Shown here: positions 23,701 to 37,064 of the stretch, piece after piece
Layout of the letters: every line of letters starts with the position of its first letter
Position numbering within the stretch: the first letter of the stretch is position 1
Assembly: GCF_003573695.1 (NCBI RefSeq)
Contig: NC_039364.1
Coordinates: 233,795,656-233,859,655 of the forward strand
Source of the DNA: Papaver somniferum
Taxonomy: Eukaryota; Streptophyta; Magnoliopsida; Ranunculales; Papaveraceae
DNA: 64,000 bases
Direction of reading: 5' to 3'
Translations under genes and position numbers: made by a program
The notes under the pieces: generated by a model
Database searches by the model: none
What the model was told of the DNA's origin: nothing
What the model saw: the letters and a program-made list of their open reading frames with translations, nothing else

Positions 23701-24121
23701 ACAGTGTATGTTCAATATGGACTAGGTCCCGGGGTTTTTCTGCATTTGCAGTTTCCTCGTTAACAAAATTACTGGTGTATGTGTTATTTCTTTTCCGCAT
23801 TATATTTGTTATATAATTGAAATAATACAGGTTGTGCGTTAGATCAATCAATTGAAGAGTCCGACCTAACGGTTATTGATTGATATTGATTGATCCTTGG
23901 ATATTGGTCTTTGGTACCATACAAGTTATCTCTCTTTAATTGAGACTCGCAGTTTGCTTGAGTAAGATTAAATCGAGAGATTGAGATATTAAATCCTTGA
24001 TATACTTTTATCTAGATTGAGTCTGACTGTCTAGTTGATTCTCTAGAAAGTGTTTCAGAGTTTTTCCATACAGATTGCTAAGCGGAATATTGGGTGGTGT
24101 TGTTAGACCCTTGCCTTTTCA
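17742..24121 (+). repeat. 5' LTR of Ty1/copia element 1, split by a CACTA element
   Basis: The LTR begins TGTTAGAGCATTGCTCGG and ends GCCTTTTCA, directly before a primer-binding site. Its two halves (17742-19085 and 23053-24121) add up to about 2.4 kb. They are colinear with the reversed LTR at 27269-29699 and the plus-strand LTR at 34914-37064/58970-59169. It contains several near-palindromic GTCCGCGAAC words around 18350-18560 and a probable transcription start region near the TATATATATATAG at 18038. The open frames at 17528-18278 and 22652-23267 are not genes. Confidence 0.92.
19086..23049. mobile_element. Non-autonomous CACTA (CMC/EnSpm) element, 3,964 bp
   Basis: The ends are CACTAGTGGAAAAT and ATTCTCCACTAGTG, with the 3-bp TSD ATA at 19083-19085 and 23050-23052. 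The reversed LTR at 28340 has the unfilled site (gcATActagag on the forward strand of the LTR). Subterminal regions repeat CGACTGTG, CCACTG and CTCACAG words. No transposase is recognisable. A stretch at about 22330-22620 on the minus strand resembles a plant 5' leader exon ending at a GTAAGATT donor. An open frame at 20699-20929 (SGSTLTLPDTKFVVFNGSLS) might be cargo; neither is identified. Confidence 0.92.
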
Positions 24122-24140
24122 ATTGGTATAAGAGCAGGCA
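24122..24140 (+). other. Primer-binding site of copia element 1
   Basis: ATTGGTATAAGAGCAGGCA lies directly after the LTR end. It matches the TGGTATCAGAGC-type site, complementary to initiator-Met tRNA, that plant Ty1/copia elements use, with one change (C to A). Confidence 0.85.
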
Positions 24141-27100
24141 AACACGTTTAAGACCTTACAAGTCTGTGTTTGTAGCGATCTGACTATATGGATTATTAAG
24201 TCTCAATTAACGCTTCACCAAGTTTAAAAACCAGTCATAGAAAAAAGTCTGATAAACTGGTTACTCTTCAAGAAGGGTTGGATGAACAAATTCGGATCAA
24301 CGCTGGTCTTGTTGCATAAATTGCAATTTTTAAGGATTTGATATCTAGTAATAGTCCCTCGGTGAATCTGAGAAACCACAGTTGTTTCTCTTTAAAGAAT
24401 AGTCGTAAATCAGATAGTAATCAATGGTCGTATGTTGGGAAAACTAATGTGACTAGGAACCACTCAGACAAACTTCAAAGTTCTGGCACGTGTTTGAGTT
24501 TTGATTCTTCCAATCACCTCCAACAAGTTTGTATGTCCTTTCAAAAGAGTCTGAACGTTGTAAGTAATCTTTCTAAGAAAGCTAAACAACTTTTTGATAC
24601 TCTGAAAGCTCATATAAAACTGTCAGGAAACTCTAAACAGAGAAGTATTAATAGTATGGGCGCATTTTTTTTAATATCTACCTCTCCTTTTCAATGGTTT
24701 CTTGATAGTGGATGTAGTAGACATATGAGAGGCGATCTCACATGGTTTGTCTCGTCTATCGACTATAAAGGAGGTCTCGTAACATTCAGAGATGGGAGTT
24801 GCTGCTACATAGCAAGAAGGGAAAGATCAAACTACCCGGTGTTCCAGAAATCCATGATGTAGTATACGTAAAAGGTATGACTGCTAATCTTCTTTCTATT
24901 AGTCAAATTTGTGACAAAGGCCATCGAGTAGTCTTCAACACAAATGGATGTGACATTGTAGACAAAACCCGGAAAGTAATTTTTCAAGGAACTCGTGGTA
25001 AGAACAACTGTTATCTACTTGATACTCAGTTCAGTAACCGTTGCAATTTGACTAAGGTGGAATCAACACATCTTTGGCATGAGCGTTTTGGTCACATCAA
25101 TTACCGACTTCTAACTAAGATATTTAACAAAAAACTTGTTAGAGGAATTCCCAAAATCAATGCATAGATTGAAGGTGTATGTGGTGCCTGTCAAAAGGGT
25201 AAACAAACAAAAGTTCACCACAAATCATCTCGAGATATTCTCACTAAATCTCCACTTGATTTAATTCATATGGATATCTTCGAACCAATTCAACAACCCA
25301 CTGTTGCTGGTAAGAAGTATGCTTTATTGATGGTAGATGGTTACACCATATTCACTTGGGTCGCATTCCTATCTCATAAGAATGAAACCCTTGGTGAATT
25401 CAAGAGTATTACTAAAAGGATCCATAATGAACAAGGTCGCGAACTAAATAAATTTAGAAGCGATCGTGGAACAGAATTCAAAGACATCAAAGTATTTGAA
25501 CTCTGTGACGAACTGGGGATCATTCAACAATACTCACCACCTATTACTCCTCAAGATAATGGAGTTTTCGAAAGAAAGAATAGGAATATTCAGGAAATGG
25601 CCAGGGTAATGCTCCATAACAAAAACTTATCATTAAGATTTTGGGAAGAAGTTGTCTTTACAGCATGTTACTTGATCAACCGTGTGTATTTACGGTCAAA
25701 AACCCTTAACACTCCTTATGAGTTGTGGTATGGAAGGAAACCCAACTTACATTATCTCAGGGTGTTTGGAAGTAAGTGCTATATTCTGAAGGATAGAGAA
25801 CAGAAAGGGAAATTCTACACCAAAAGTGATGAAGGTATCTTTCTTGACTATGCTTCTGATAGTCGTGGTTTTCGAGTGTTTAATCTCAGAACTAAAGTCA
25901 TGATGAAATCTGTTAATATTATCATCGATGACATTAGTAACTTTCGTCATGATAATCCTCCTGTTGAATTGCCTCCAACCGAGACGATTGAGAAAGTCAA
26001 ATAAATTCCAGAATCAGTTGAAGTTATCCCAACTGTTACTGATCCTGACATTTCTAGTGACGAGGAGAAGATCACTGATCAAGCCATTCCTGACGAACAA
26101 GAACGTGTCCATCCACGACATCTCTGGGCTCAAAGAAATCATGATCCCAACATTATTATTGGATGAAGAGATTCTACAACCAAAACAAGAGGACAACTTC
26201 AAAATATGTGCAATTTTGGTTGTTATCTTTCGCAAGTAGAACCAAGAAATATTGATGAAGCTCCGAACGATCCCCTTTGGGTGAATGCAACGCATGAAGA
26301 GTTAAATCAATTTCAAAGACAAGATGTGTGGGAACTTGTACCTTGTCCCTCCAATATCAATATTGTTGGTACCAAATGGATATTCAAGAATAAGTCTGAT
26401 GAATTTGGTACGATTGTCAGAAACAAAGCTAGACTGTCATTCAAGGATATTCAAAGATTGAAGGAATTGACTTTGACGAGACCTTTGCTCTTGTGGCACG
26501 CCTTGAGTCCATTCGTCTTTTGTTAGCTCATGCTTGTTTTCTTAAGGTTAAGTTGTTTCAAATGGATATAAAATCCGCGTTCCTCAATGAAATCTTAAAG
26601 GAGGAAGTCTATGTTGCTCAACCAAAGGGGTTTGAAAACCCTGATTTCCCAGATCATGTGCTAAAACTCAAAAAGGCATTGTATGGGTTGAAACAAGCAC
26701 CTAGATCCTGGTTTGAAAAACTTATGACTTCTCTCATTAGAAAAGGTTTTTCAAGAGGCGGGTCTGATAAAACCTTGTTTACCAAGTGGAGTGGGAAAGA
26801 TGTTGTAATTTCTCAAGTCTATGTACATGATATTATCTATGGATCAACTTCTGAAAAATTTTCAAAGGACTTCCATGTCTACCTTGCTAAATAATTTGAA
26901 ATGAGCAATGTTGGTGAATTAAAATTATTCTTCGGATTACAAATTCAACAACATAAGGATGGAATCTACTTATCCCAAGAGAAGTATGCTCGAGATCTTG
27001 TGACAAGGTTCGTCCTGGATAAGTCCTTTCCAAAATTGACACCTATGCCCACTACTGGTAAACTACATAGAGATGAAAAAGGAGAAAAATTGGATCAAAA

Positions 27101-27268
27101 GATGTATCGACCTATTATTGGTAGCCTTTTGTATCTTACAACTACGAGACCCGACATTTCTTTCAGTGTTGGTTGTTGTGCTAGGTTTCAGGAGAACCCA
27201 AAGGAATCTCATATTGCATCTGCAAAAAGGATCATTCGATATATTAATCACACTGTCGGGTATGGTAT
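24141..27268 (+). pseudogene. Ty1/copia pol remnant (protease, integrase, RT), gag missing
   Basis: Only about 550 bp lie between the primer site and the protease, so gag is essentially absent. The protease motif WFLDSGCSRHM occurs near 24700. After a frameshift near 24800 come the zinc-binding integrase block (LWHERFGHINY ... VCGACQKGK, with a stop at 25165 between them), the integrase core (SDRGTEF, then PPITPQDNGVFERKNR) and stops at 26002 and 26164. The RT starts with IVGTKWIF, has frameshifts near 26440-26500, then FQMDIKSAFLN and [16 protein letters not shown]. The catalytic YVDD is YVHD at about 26820-26831, and a stop follows at 26892. Coding ends in TVGYGIE at the junction with element 2, so RNase H is cut off. 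The sequence style suggests the SIRE/Maximus lineage, which is an inference. Confidence 0.88.
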
Positions 27269-29699
27269 TGAAAAGGCGGGGGTCTAACAACACCACCCAA
27301 TATTTCTCTTAGCAATCTGTATGGACAAACTCGAATACACTTTTAAGAGAATCAACAAGACTCAATCAATTAAAAGTACATCAACAAGTTTATATCTCTC
27401 TTTTGATTTGATTTACTCAAGCAAGAATGCGAGTTCTAATCAAATACAAGGAATAACTTGGATGGTACCAAAGACCAATATCCAAGGATCAATCAATATC
27501 AATCAACAACCAAAGGTCGGATTTCCAATTGAATGATTCAAACGCAACCTGTATTATTTCAATTATAAATATAAAACAATATAATGCGGAAATTGAAATA
27601 ACACAGACACCAGAAATTTTGTTAACGAGGAAATCGAAAAATGCAGGAAAAACCTCGGGACCTAGTCCATATTGAACACACACTGTATTAAGCCGCTACA
27701 GACACTAGCCTACTCTAAGATAACTTTGTACTGGACTATAGTTGAACCCCAATCAGTCTCCCACCGATCCAAGTTACAGTTATCTCCTACACCTCTGATC
27801 CCAGCAGGATACTGCGCACTTGATTCCCTTAGCTGATCACACCCACAACTAAGATTTGCTATGATCCAAAATCGCAGGCTTTAACAATAAACAAATCTGT
27901 CTCACACAGACAAGTCTATCAAAAGATAAATCTGTCTCCCACGGATAAACCCTAAAGGTTTTATTTTGTCTTTTGAAAATAATCAAGGTCAACAGAAACC
28001 AATTTATAATCCGGTCTTATATTCCTGAAGAACAGCCTAAATTAATCAATCACCTCACAATAATCTTAATCGTATGGTAGGGAAAAAGATGTTGCGGAAT
28101 CACAAACGATGAGACGAAGTGTTTGTGATTACTTTTTATATCATGCCTATCGGAGAAATCTCACGATCTCAAGCCAATCAATCTGATTGTACTCGTACGA
28201 TTGAAGATGCAAGATCATATCACACAACTACGATAAAAGTAGTATCGGTATGGCTTCACAATCCCAATTAATTGTTTAAGTCGTTTAACCCGGTTTGAGA
28301 AAAGAAAACCAGAGGGTTAGAGGAGAACCGACTCTAGTATGCAAACTAGTATCACACATAAGGTGTAGGGATTAGTTTTGCACAATACTAGATGTCTCAT
28401 ATATATAGTCTTCAAATAAGGCTTTGTAATCAATTTTAGCTTAGTAACGAAGCATTCAATATCCACCGTTAGATGAAAACCTGATTTATATTCAAGCTAA
28501 TATTTTTCAACCGTTAGATCGAAAACTTAGATTGTCATACACTGCACGCTTCTAGGTCTGTTAACCGTATCCAAACGTGTGCATTGTTGGTTTAAACATA
28601 GTCAACCAAAAGGTTAGCCATATTAGAATTTCATATCAACCATGTTCTTCTTCACCATAACTGGTTCAAATGACTCAGATGAACTAGTTAAGAGAGTTGT
28701 TCAATTGCAAGAAAATCTCATGTACTACACAAGACACAATTGAAGCACAAATGATTTGATTCACTCGAATCGGTTCATAAACTTTATAGCCACGGTTTGC
28801 AAACTGTATTCCTTAGTCTTTATAAGTTTAAGTTTAGAAATTATCTTCAGATATATAACCTTCTCAAGTTCGCGGACTTAAGCAATCGGGTAGAGTTCAC
28901 AAACTCCAGCAGAAATTCTCGGGATGAGAACTATGCCGGTTCGCGGATTGGGTTCGCGAACTTGGCTCATGTAAGTAGTTTGTCAACTCCAGCAGAAATT
29001 CTCGGATTTGAGAACTTCGACAGTTCGCGGACTGAGTTCGCGGACTTGGCACTTGCCATCCTATTTTTCTTGATCAACAAAGTTCGCAAACTTTGGTACA
29101 AGAAATAGGACTTATACATAAATGTGTTTCCACAACAATGTTTATGTCCACCATTGGTTATGTAATCTAAACTCTCATTTCAATCATTGAAACATTCTCA
29201 GAGAACGTTATATAGTTGTTATTCACAAACCATTTTTCCTTAGAGCAATTTTCAAAGTGATTCAAGCATATCATGACTTTCGTCACTTGGTAAAGATAAA
29301 CTTGATCGAAGCGAAAAGCTTACCAACACTTATTTCGAGATATAGATAGGCGAGGTATACTCGGCTCGAAATACCAAATGTGTATAATCCAGTCTATATA
29401 TATAGCATACAACTTCTTGTCTCAAAGAGTATGAGATAGAGTAGATAGACTTTTGAGTGATAGATAAGTTCAAGTCTTCACATACCTTTTTTTCGAGAAG
29501 CTACACAGGTTCCTTGAGTAGTTCTTCTTCTTGTATGATGAATCGCCATGAAGTCGTTGAGATCAACTATACTTTGTATCCTAGTCCGAGACTTAGCTAT
29601 AATGGACTAGAAATCAAAACTTATAGTTTTGATCACTAACATTGACAAACATGCTTGAGATAGCAACGCATGCGAGGTCGACTGAGCTATGCTCTAACA
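27269..29699 (-). repeat. 3' LTR of minus-strand copia element 2
   Basis: On the minus strand it runs from TGTTAGAGCATAGCTCAG (29699) to CCCCCGCCTTTTCA (27269), 2,431 bp. It is colinear with the element 1 LTR but unbroken. It cuts the RT/RNase H coding sequence of element 1 right after GGTAT (27264-27268), the probable 5-bp TSD; the partner would lie beyond 64000. It contains the empty site for the CACTA element at 19086 and repeated GTTCGCGAAC/GTTCGCGGAC words at 28870-29095. Open frames at 28797-29108 and 29457-29639 are spurious. Confidence 0.93.
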
Positions 29700-29714
29700 G
29701 TCTCCCCCTTTGTC
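29700..29714 (-). other. Polypurine tract of copia element 2
   Basis: The minus strand reads ACAAAGGGGGAGAC directly before the LTR start TGTTAG. A purine run in this position primes plus-strand synthesis, so it fixes the orientation of element 2 as minus. Confidence 0.85.
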
Positions 29715-32700
29715 AATTTTAGTGACAAAACTATCAATACATATGGAATACAAAAAAGATAAAGAAACTTTAGTGGCTCATATTCCATAGTCTAATCTTC
29801 AACATTACTCGAAATCTTCGTCACTTCCAAGTACTCCAATGATCCCTAAGGTTGTAAATTTAGTATCACATTTGTTGAAGATCCGTAGCTATAATAATGA
29901 GAAAGCATCGGTCTTGATCATTGTTATACAGTGTCATAGTATTATTACATAGTGTTAAAGTCCAATTATATCACAACTTCAACAATAATACTATGGTGAT
30001 ATGTATCACTCCCCCTTAGTCAATACTTCATCTCACATCGAAACCACTCCCCCTTACATAATAATCCGAAAATCATATGTATTTGTAGTATGAAACTACA
30101 TATTAATTCTCCCTCTTTTTGTTAATAAAATTGGCAAAGGTACAAGAACGGGATCATAATGAAATTTCCGTAAGAGACATTTCATGACCAAAAGAAAGAA
30201 TACATATCAACTTAATTTAGATGCAATCATATAGCCGAAGGTAATAGCATTCATCAAGGAGTTTAAAGATACAAGATAACCCCTCTAATATTCCACAGCC
30301 GCACTCCCCACAAAGATATGACCATTAAGCACAAGTTCAAAAGAACTCTCCCCCATTTGATGTCATTCCCGAAAGAACAACAAGAGCGACCTTAATTTCG
30401 AAAAAGAAAAGAAGGATTTAATTGGAAATTAAAACCATGACACTAGTCCAAAACGTGTAATTTAGGACGGGCATTGTCTGTTGAAAATGGTCTTATAGGA
30501 CAAATGCTAGCTGTTCTAAAGTCTGTCATATTTTTGGTGTACTATTTCTTAAAGGACAGGCTCTTTGCGTTGAAAATTTACATCGGATTTTGCTTGTCCT
30601 AAAATAGCTACTGGTTCTGCTTTTCGAAATATAGGTTTTAAGATCCAGCTGGATTCAGCCGAGCCAGCTTCACCCTAATCAGATTTTGCAGGGTATGATA
30701 CCGATATAGTTTTTTTTTTTTCTTTTACCATTTTCATAATATCAATTCTTGAGACAAGAAAGCCAACATATGGATTTTTATTAACAAATTCAAAAGATTT
30801 TATAAAAATTAACTTAAATTAAATTACAAACAATTGTTCAAAAGAAAAATTACAACCTAAGAAACCAAACAACTCAAACTCAACAATTGAAGTTGTTTCA
30901 TGTTCCAAACAACAAAGAAGAAGGAAAAAAAAATCAAAACATATGTAACTTCTAGGTGCCCGAGCTCCTTTGTTCATCAGATGATATACCTTCAATAAGA
31001 GACAAACCTTTTGAAGGATTGATCGTAACATCTATATCGTCCAGTAAAGGATGTCGGACTTTCAAAAACTTAAGATCCACTTATGTAAGTCACTGCATAT
31101 ATTAGCATACATATGTCAGAAAACATGACATGCATCTAATTAACATCAAATGGTAAGGTACCGGCCCCTTGGAAGAGAATCCGGTGGATATATCTAAACA
31201 TGCGTAAAATAACAGTGTCAACCAACAGGGATCAAAACAAGTTGAGTACCTCTTGAAAGCTTAAGGTCTAGCTTATTAAGAATTTATTACCTTGAATACG
31301 ACAACTAGCACCAAGAAGAGAAAAGCAGGCATATAAATAGACTTTTCAGTATTGAACTTCTTGGAATAGAGAGGTTGGTGGGGCTGTCCCTGTAAACAAA
31401 TAAGACCCATGTAAGGAATTAGTAGTTAGTGTGCTTATCACTGTTAGCAACAGTGAATAACCTACACAGATGAAATGTTCATGGCACTTTTTCTTGTAAC
31501 TGTGAGATTTCAATATCTAAACCGCGGATAACAACTAGCTCATGTGCCTCTTGTCCAGTACTAGTAGGATGTCATCAACTAATATTACCTTAATTCTTTC
31601 ATATTCCATATCTTGCTGATTTTTCAGAAATCCTTCAGCCTACACCAGCAAAGAATATCTTAACTCTTTAAAAAAAAAATCCACATTTAATATTACTACC
31701 AGCACGTTGCTCATTACCTGATTATATAAATCAACAATTAATACTACCCGCAAAGAAAAGATTTAACATATAAATAACCCGAAAAACAAAATCCACATTT
31801 AATATTACCATTACTCATTACCCTGTTATATACATTGCTCACCTGTAGCTCAAAATCATGAATCTTTTCTTATTTCTTCTCTAGAATCTTTGTATCCTTT
31901 CAACCACATGAGGATTAAAACCTACCTAGTGATTCGTAATCAATTGATTTTATTTCTTTAAACGTTCTTCATAAATTTCTACCTCCTTTCGCAAGTTTTC
32001 CAACCGGAATAGATGTTTGTTCCTTGTGCATCATCTGACAGCCTTGAAGCTACATCCGACCTCGTCAACAGCAATAGATTTCCTTTGCTGCAAGGGTCTG
32101 CAATAACTGCAAAAGAGAAACCATACAATGATAAGTAGTCAGCACAGCGGAACACTTCTACTGAAAATCTCTTTTGTAAATGCAAAGGAAGAAATATGTA
32201 TTCAGTATAATTGCAAATAAAAACCTAACCCTTTTATCAACAAGCACCAGCATGACTCTTAATCCCAAGAACATTTATACAAATCCCAAAAGTCTCAAGC
32301 TTGCCTTAACACCATTAATAATTGGAAAATCCATATGAATATTGTCGCTGTCAGAGACAGTAAACAACTTATACAAATGAAGTGTTCATGTAATTGGCTA
32401 ATGATTTCCGATTTTGCATCCAAACCAAAGATAACAAATACACCTAGTTACTGAGCCTACAACACAGTATTAGTAGGAAGTTAACAATTTATATTACCTT
32501 GATTCTTTCATATTCTCTGACAGCAATCATCTTCGCATCATCAATCACTCTTATGAATGCTAGACCCAATTCTCACATTGTTCCTCCTATAGATTTCACA
32601 AGTCCTTCAACCTGCCGCAAAAGATGATTTTAACTATAGTGACATAAAATATCCCAAGAAACAAAATTCATTGTTAAACATTAATGTGTAGTTGGGATTC

Positions 32701-34913
32701 ATTGTTTGTGAGGATTCAGTGGTTTTTTCTTCTTATAAATGCTATGCTAAACCCAAAATACTGAAAACCAAAAATTCGAATCATTAAAAAGAAGTACAAA
32801 CTCATGCAGGAATAAAAAAATTCACACAACCTTTTTTTTATATAATATTCATTAAAATTGCTAAAATTGAATCAGTAGTTCATTAAAATCACAAGAATTT
32901 TTACTGATTCGCGTCTCTATCTGACCTGCTCTCTAGGTTTATTCACCTGTTGATGATGAATCTCTTCTTCTTTTGATGATTGAATCTACTCTACAATCGT
33001 CTTTGCCATGCATCAACCCACCACCACTTTCCCCATTTCAAACTAAATCTGTGTATCTCTCTGTTACAAGTAGAAGATTGAGATGTACAGAGAGACCTTA
33101 CTGTTGAAAAGAGAAAAAAAAATTCCACTCTCGTTCTCTCTCTGTGATTTATATTTAGATTCAATTCCAGTTTATCTACAAATTTGAAGTGTTTTTGTGA
33201 TGAAATTGATTGAGGTTAACGCCTGAATCTAAGAAAAAGAAAATCATAAGAACCGAATGGGGAAAGTTAAGAAAGAAGTTTTATTTTGATGAACATGAAG
33301 AAGGAGAATACGAGGGACTTTATTTTCTCCGTTTGTTATTCAGTTTCGATAAGTTTATAGATCTAATTAAAAACCGTACGATTAATGTGATCCAAGGGTT
33401 TCTATTTTTACCCGATAAGGGTGGAACTTTGAGGGAGTGGGGCCAAACAGAAGCCAAAAAGAACGAAAATTTCCTTCTGTAATTTTGCAAACCCAAATTT
33501 TACAACGAAAGCCTACTGTTAAACATATTACTACTTGCGAAATCCGTCCATTTTCTCAAGCCCCAAGTGTCCTAAAAATCAGGATTTGGATTAGCGTGAG
33601 AATGATTTTTATATCCAAAATACTCAATCAAATTAATCACAAGTAAACTCATGATTAATTTAATCGGTATACACAATCAAGTTACACACACAAAAAGTGG
33701 TCAACTTAATTGAATATGCTCAACATAAGTAAACTTACGGAACATATGACTAACATAACCATTAAAAAATAATTACGATAGTTGTTCATATACTCAACAC
33801 AAAGGAAGGCTTATGGAATATATGAATACTCAAGACTAATTACAAGAGAACTCATAATTAATCTAATTGGGATACACAATCAAACTAATCACAAAAGTAA
33901 TCAATTTAATTGTCAATGGTTTTGCTCAACATAGAAGAACTTACGGAGCAATAACTAAATAACCAACTGAGATGATTAATTTAGTTTTAAATGCTCGACA
34001 CAACATACCTCACGGAACAACCAACAAAGCCAATCATAAATAATCAACTTCGTTGTTCGTGCTCAACATAAGATATATTACGGAGCCTCACATTAATACA
34101 AAAGATATGGATCAATAAAGATATTTACTATGGAATACACAAGGATTCATTCTATCTTCCATCATTACATCATAACAACATTAATAAAGATAATCCTTGA
34201 AAACAAAAGATTTTAACCTATCTTCCATAAAAGAATTGACAATATAGGCTTAACTTTTGTATTTGTCAAAAGTCTATTCATCCTTTAAATCAATAGTGAA
34301 TACCGATCGTGAACGACTTTACTTTTGACAATATATGGGACCTTCAAGTTCACTGACGCAAATATACATATCCCATCACAAATTGCAATATAACAAATCA
34401 TAAAGATTAATAATGCAAAAACATCATCCTCCAAATATTTTTAGAATTTTAAACCCAAAAACCTAAAAAAGAAACAAGAAGATGAAAAAACATAATAGCT
34501 ATGTGTAGTCACAATCATCGCTATTCAAGCACTAGTTATTCTTCCAACTAAGCCAAAAAGAAGACATACTAGGCAACCATATCTTTGAGAAATTCTTTAT
34601 CATTCTCGAACTCTTTGTCGTCAACAACCATTGAAACATAGGGTTCGTGAATGAAAGAGTTGATATCAACGAACCGTCTTGGCTGATGATGTCGAACCAG
34701 GGCCTTCTGAATTTCCAAAGATCTTAAACGCAAGCCTTTATTTCACTAATCTCCTTTCTTACACCCTCAACTCATCAAGAACATCGAAACATTTTTGAGA
34801 GTTAGAAGGGACAGCCCTTGGCTTTCTGGTATTTCTCCTTTTCTTTTCAACGAAGGAGTTACCGGAGATTTCTCCTTTTCCTTGATTGATGTCTTAACAA
34901 TCATATTGACATC
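29715..34913 (-). other. Non-coding 3' internal region of element 2 (interrupted at 30441-33598)
   Basis: The parts 29715-30440 and 33599-34913 belong to element 2 and lie between its gag (59754-61025) and its 3' LTR. They are AT-rich, with a repeated theme of CTCAACATAAG, AATTAATCACAAG and ACGGA words in 33640-34100. A short decayed frame near 34600-34850 on the minus strand (ISGNSFVEKKRRNTRKPRAV) may be the end of the gag-side ORF. No protease, integrase or RT motif is present in any frame I read. Confidence 0.7.
30441..33598. mobile_element. CACTA-like element, 3,158 bp, with decayed right end
   Basis: The left end reads CACTAGTCCAAAACGTGTAA TTTAGGAC. The right end (complement) reads CACGCTAATCCAAATCCTGA followed by TTTTTAGGACA, an imperfect terminal match with the CACTA motif altered. 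The flanking triplets are TGA and AGA, so the TSD is imperfect. Interior sequence has no transposase motif; 32900-33180 looks like a plant gene leader (CTCTCTCT-rich) and the frame at 33210-33482 is unidentified. The sequence interrupts the otherwise continuous 3' region of element 2. Confidence 0.6.
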
Positions 34914-37064
34914 TGTTAGAGCATTGCTCGGTCAACCTCGCATGCGTTACTATCTCAAGCATGTTTGTTAATGTTAGTGATCAAAACTATAAGTCTTGGA
35001 CTAGGTTAGAAGGTGTAGTTGAGCTCAAGGACTTCATGGAGATTCATCAGACAAGAAGAAGAACTACTCAAGAAACCGATGGAACTTCTCGACAAAAAGG
35101 TATGTGAAGACTTGAACTCATCTGTCACTCCAAAGTCTATCTATTCTATCTCCTACTTCTTGAGACGAAAGTCGTATGCTATATATATAGACTATGATCA
35201 TACACATTAGATATTTCGAGCTGAGTATATCTCGCTTATCTATATCTCGAAATGTGTGTTGGTATAAGCGTTTCTCTTCGACCATAGTTTTCTTTACCTA
35301 GTGACGAAAGTCATGAATGTTTCAATCACTTTGAAAATTGCTTTGACGAGAAATAGTGTAACAACTATATAACGTCCTCTACGAATGTTTCAATGATTAG
35401 AAAAAGAGTTTAGATTACATAACCATGGATTCGTTGAACCGAAGTTGTCCAACTTTGTTGATCAAGAGAAATCGGTAGGATTGTGGAATTGGCTTGCCAA
35501 GTCCGCGAACTGACGGAAGTCCTCATCCCGAGAATTTCTGCTGGGATTTCCAAAAACTCGTTTGTGTGATTAAATCCGCGAACCCAGTTCGCGAACTGGC
35601 GAAAGTTCTCGACCGAGAATTTCTGCTGAGTTTGGAAATCTCAACCGATTAAACTTAAGTCCCCGAACTTGTTGGTGAACTTAAGTGGTTATAATCTAAA
35701 GATGATTTCTGAACATATATATTAAATTATCAAAGAATGATTTATGCAAATCGTGGCTACAATGTTCGTAAACCGATTCAATCAAATCGAATTATCTTTG
35801 TTTCAATTGTGTCTTGTGTAGTTACATAAGATCTCATAGCAATTGAACGACTCTTTAACTAGTTCATGTGAGCCATTTGAGCTAGTTATGGTGAAGAAGA
35901 AAATGGTTGGTATGAAACACTCATATGGTTAACCTTTGGTTACTGTATTGAACCAACATACGCGTACACGTTTGGGCACGGTTTTCACAAACCCACTAAA
36001 CGTGTATGGTATTGTGTATGACAAGCTAAAGATTTCGATCTAACGGTTGATATATATTAGCTTGAATCTAAATCAGGTTTTCATCTAACGGTGGATATGG
36101 TTTGCTTAGTAACTAAGGAAAAACCCTGATTTGAAGATTATATATAGGGGACATCTAGCAATGGAAAAAACTAATCCCCACACATCTGTGTGCTACTAGT
36201 GCGCTCGCTAGAGTCGATCTCCATTAACTCTTGAGTTTCTTCTTTAAACTCGAGTTAACGACTAAAAGACTTCATTGGGATTGTGAAGCCAGATCGATAC
36301 TACTTTATCGTAGTTGTGTGATCTGATCTTGCATCTTCTATCATATGAGTACAATCTTTGATTGTCTTGAGATCGTGAGAGTTCTCCGATAGGAAATATA
36401 AAGTAATCACAAACATCTTCGTCTCTCTGTTTGTGATTCCTCGACAAACCGCCTGTGTAGTCAGGAAGGATTTTTGAGTAGGTGATTGATTAATCTAGGC
36501 TGTTCTTCGGGAATATAAGTCCGGATTATCAATTGGTTTCTGATTCACCTAGATTTTATAATCGAAAGCCGAAACAGAATTAGGGTTTATCTGTGGGAGA
36601 CAGATTTATCCTCTTTAATAGACTTTTCTGTAGGAGACAGATTTGTTTATTGTTAAGCCTGCGATTGTGTTCGTAGCAACTTTTAGTTGTGGGTGAGATC
36701 AGCTAAGGGAATCAAGTGCGCATGATCCTGTTTGGATCAGAGGCGTAGGAGCATAATTGTACCTTGTATCAGTGGGAAATTGATAGGGGTTCAACTATAG
36801 GCCAGTCGAAGTTAGTTGTAGTAGGCTAGTGTCTGTAGCGGTTTAATACAGTGTGTATTCAATATGGACTAGGTCCCGGGGGTTTTCTGCATTTGCGGTT
36901 TCCTCGTTAACAAAATATCTTGTGTCTGTGTTATTTCTTTTCCGCGTTATATTTTTTTATATAATAGAAATAATACAGGTTGTTCGTTCGATCTAATAAA
37001 TTGGAAATCCAACCTTTGGTTGTTGATTGATATTGATTGATACTTGGACATTGGTCTTTGGTAC

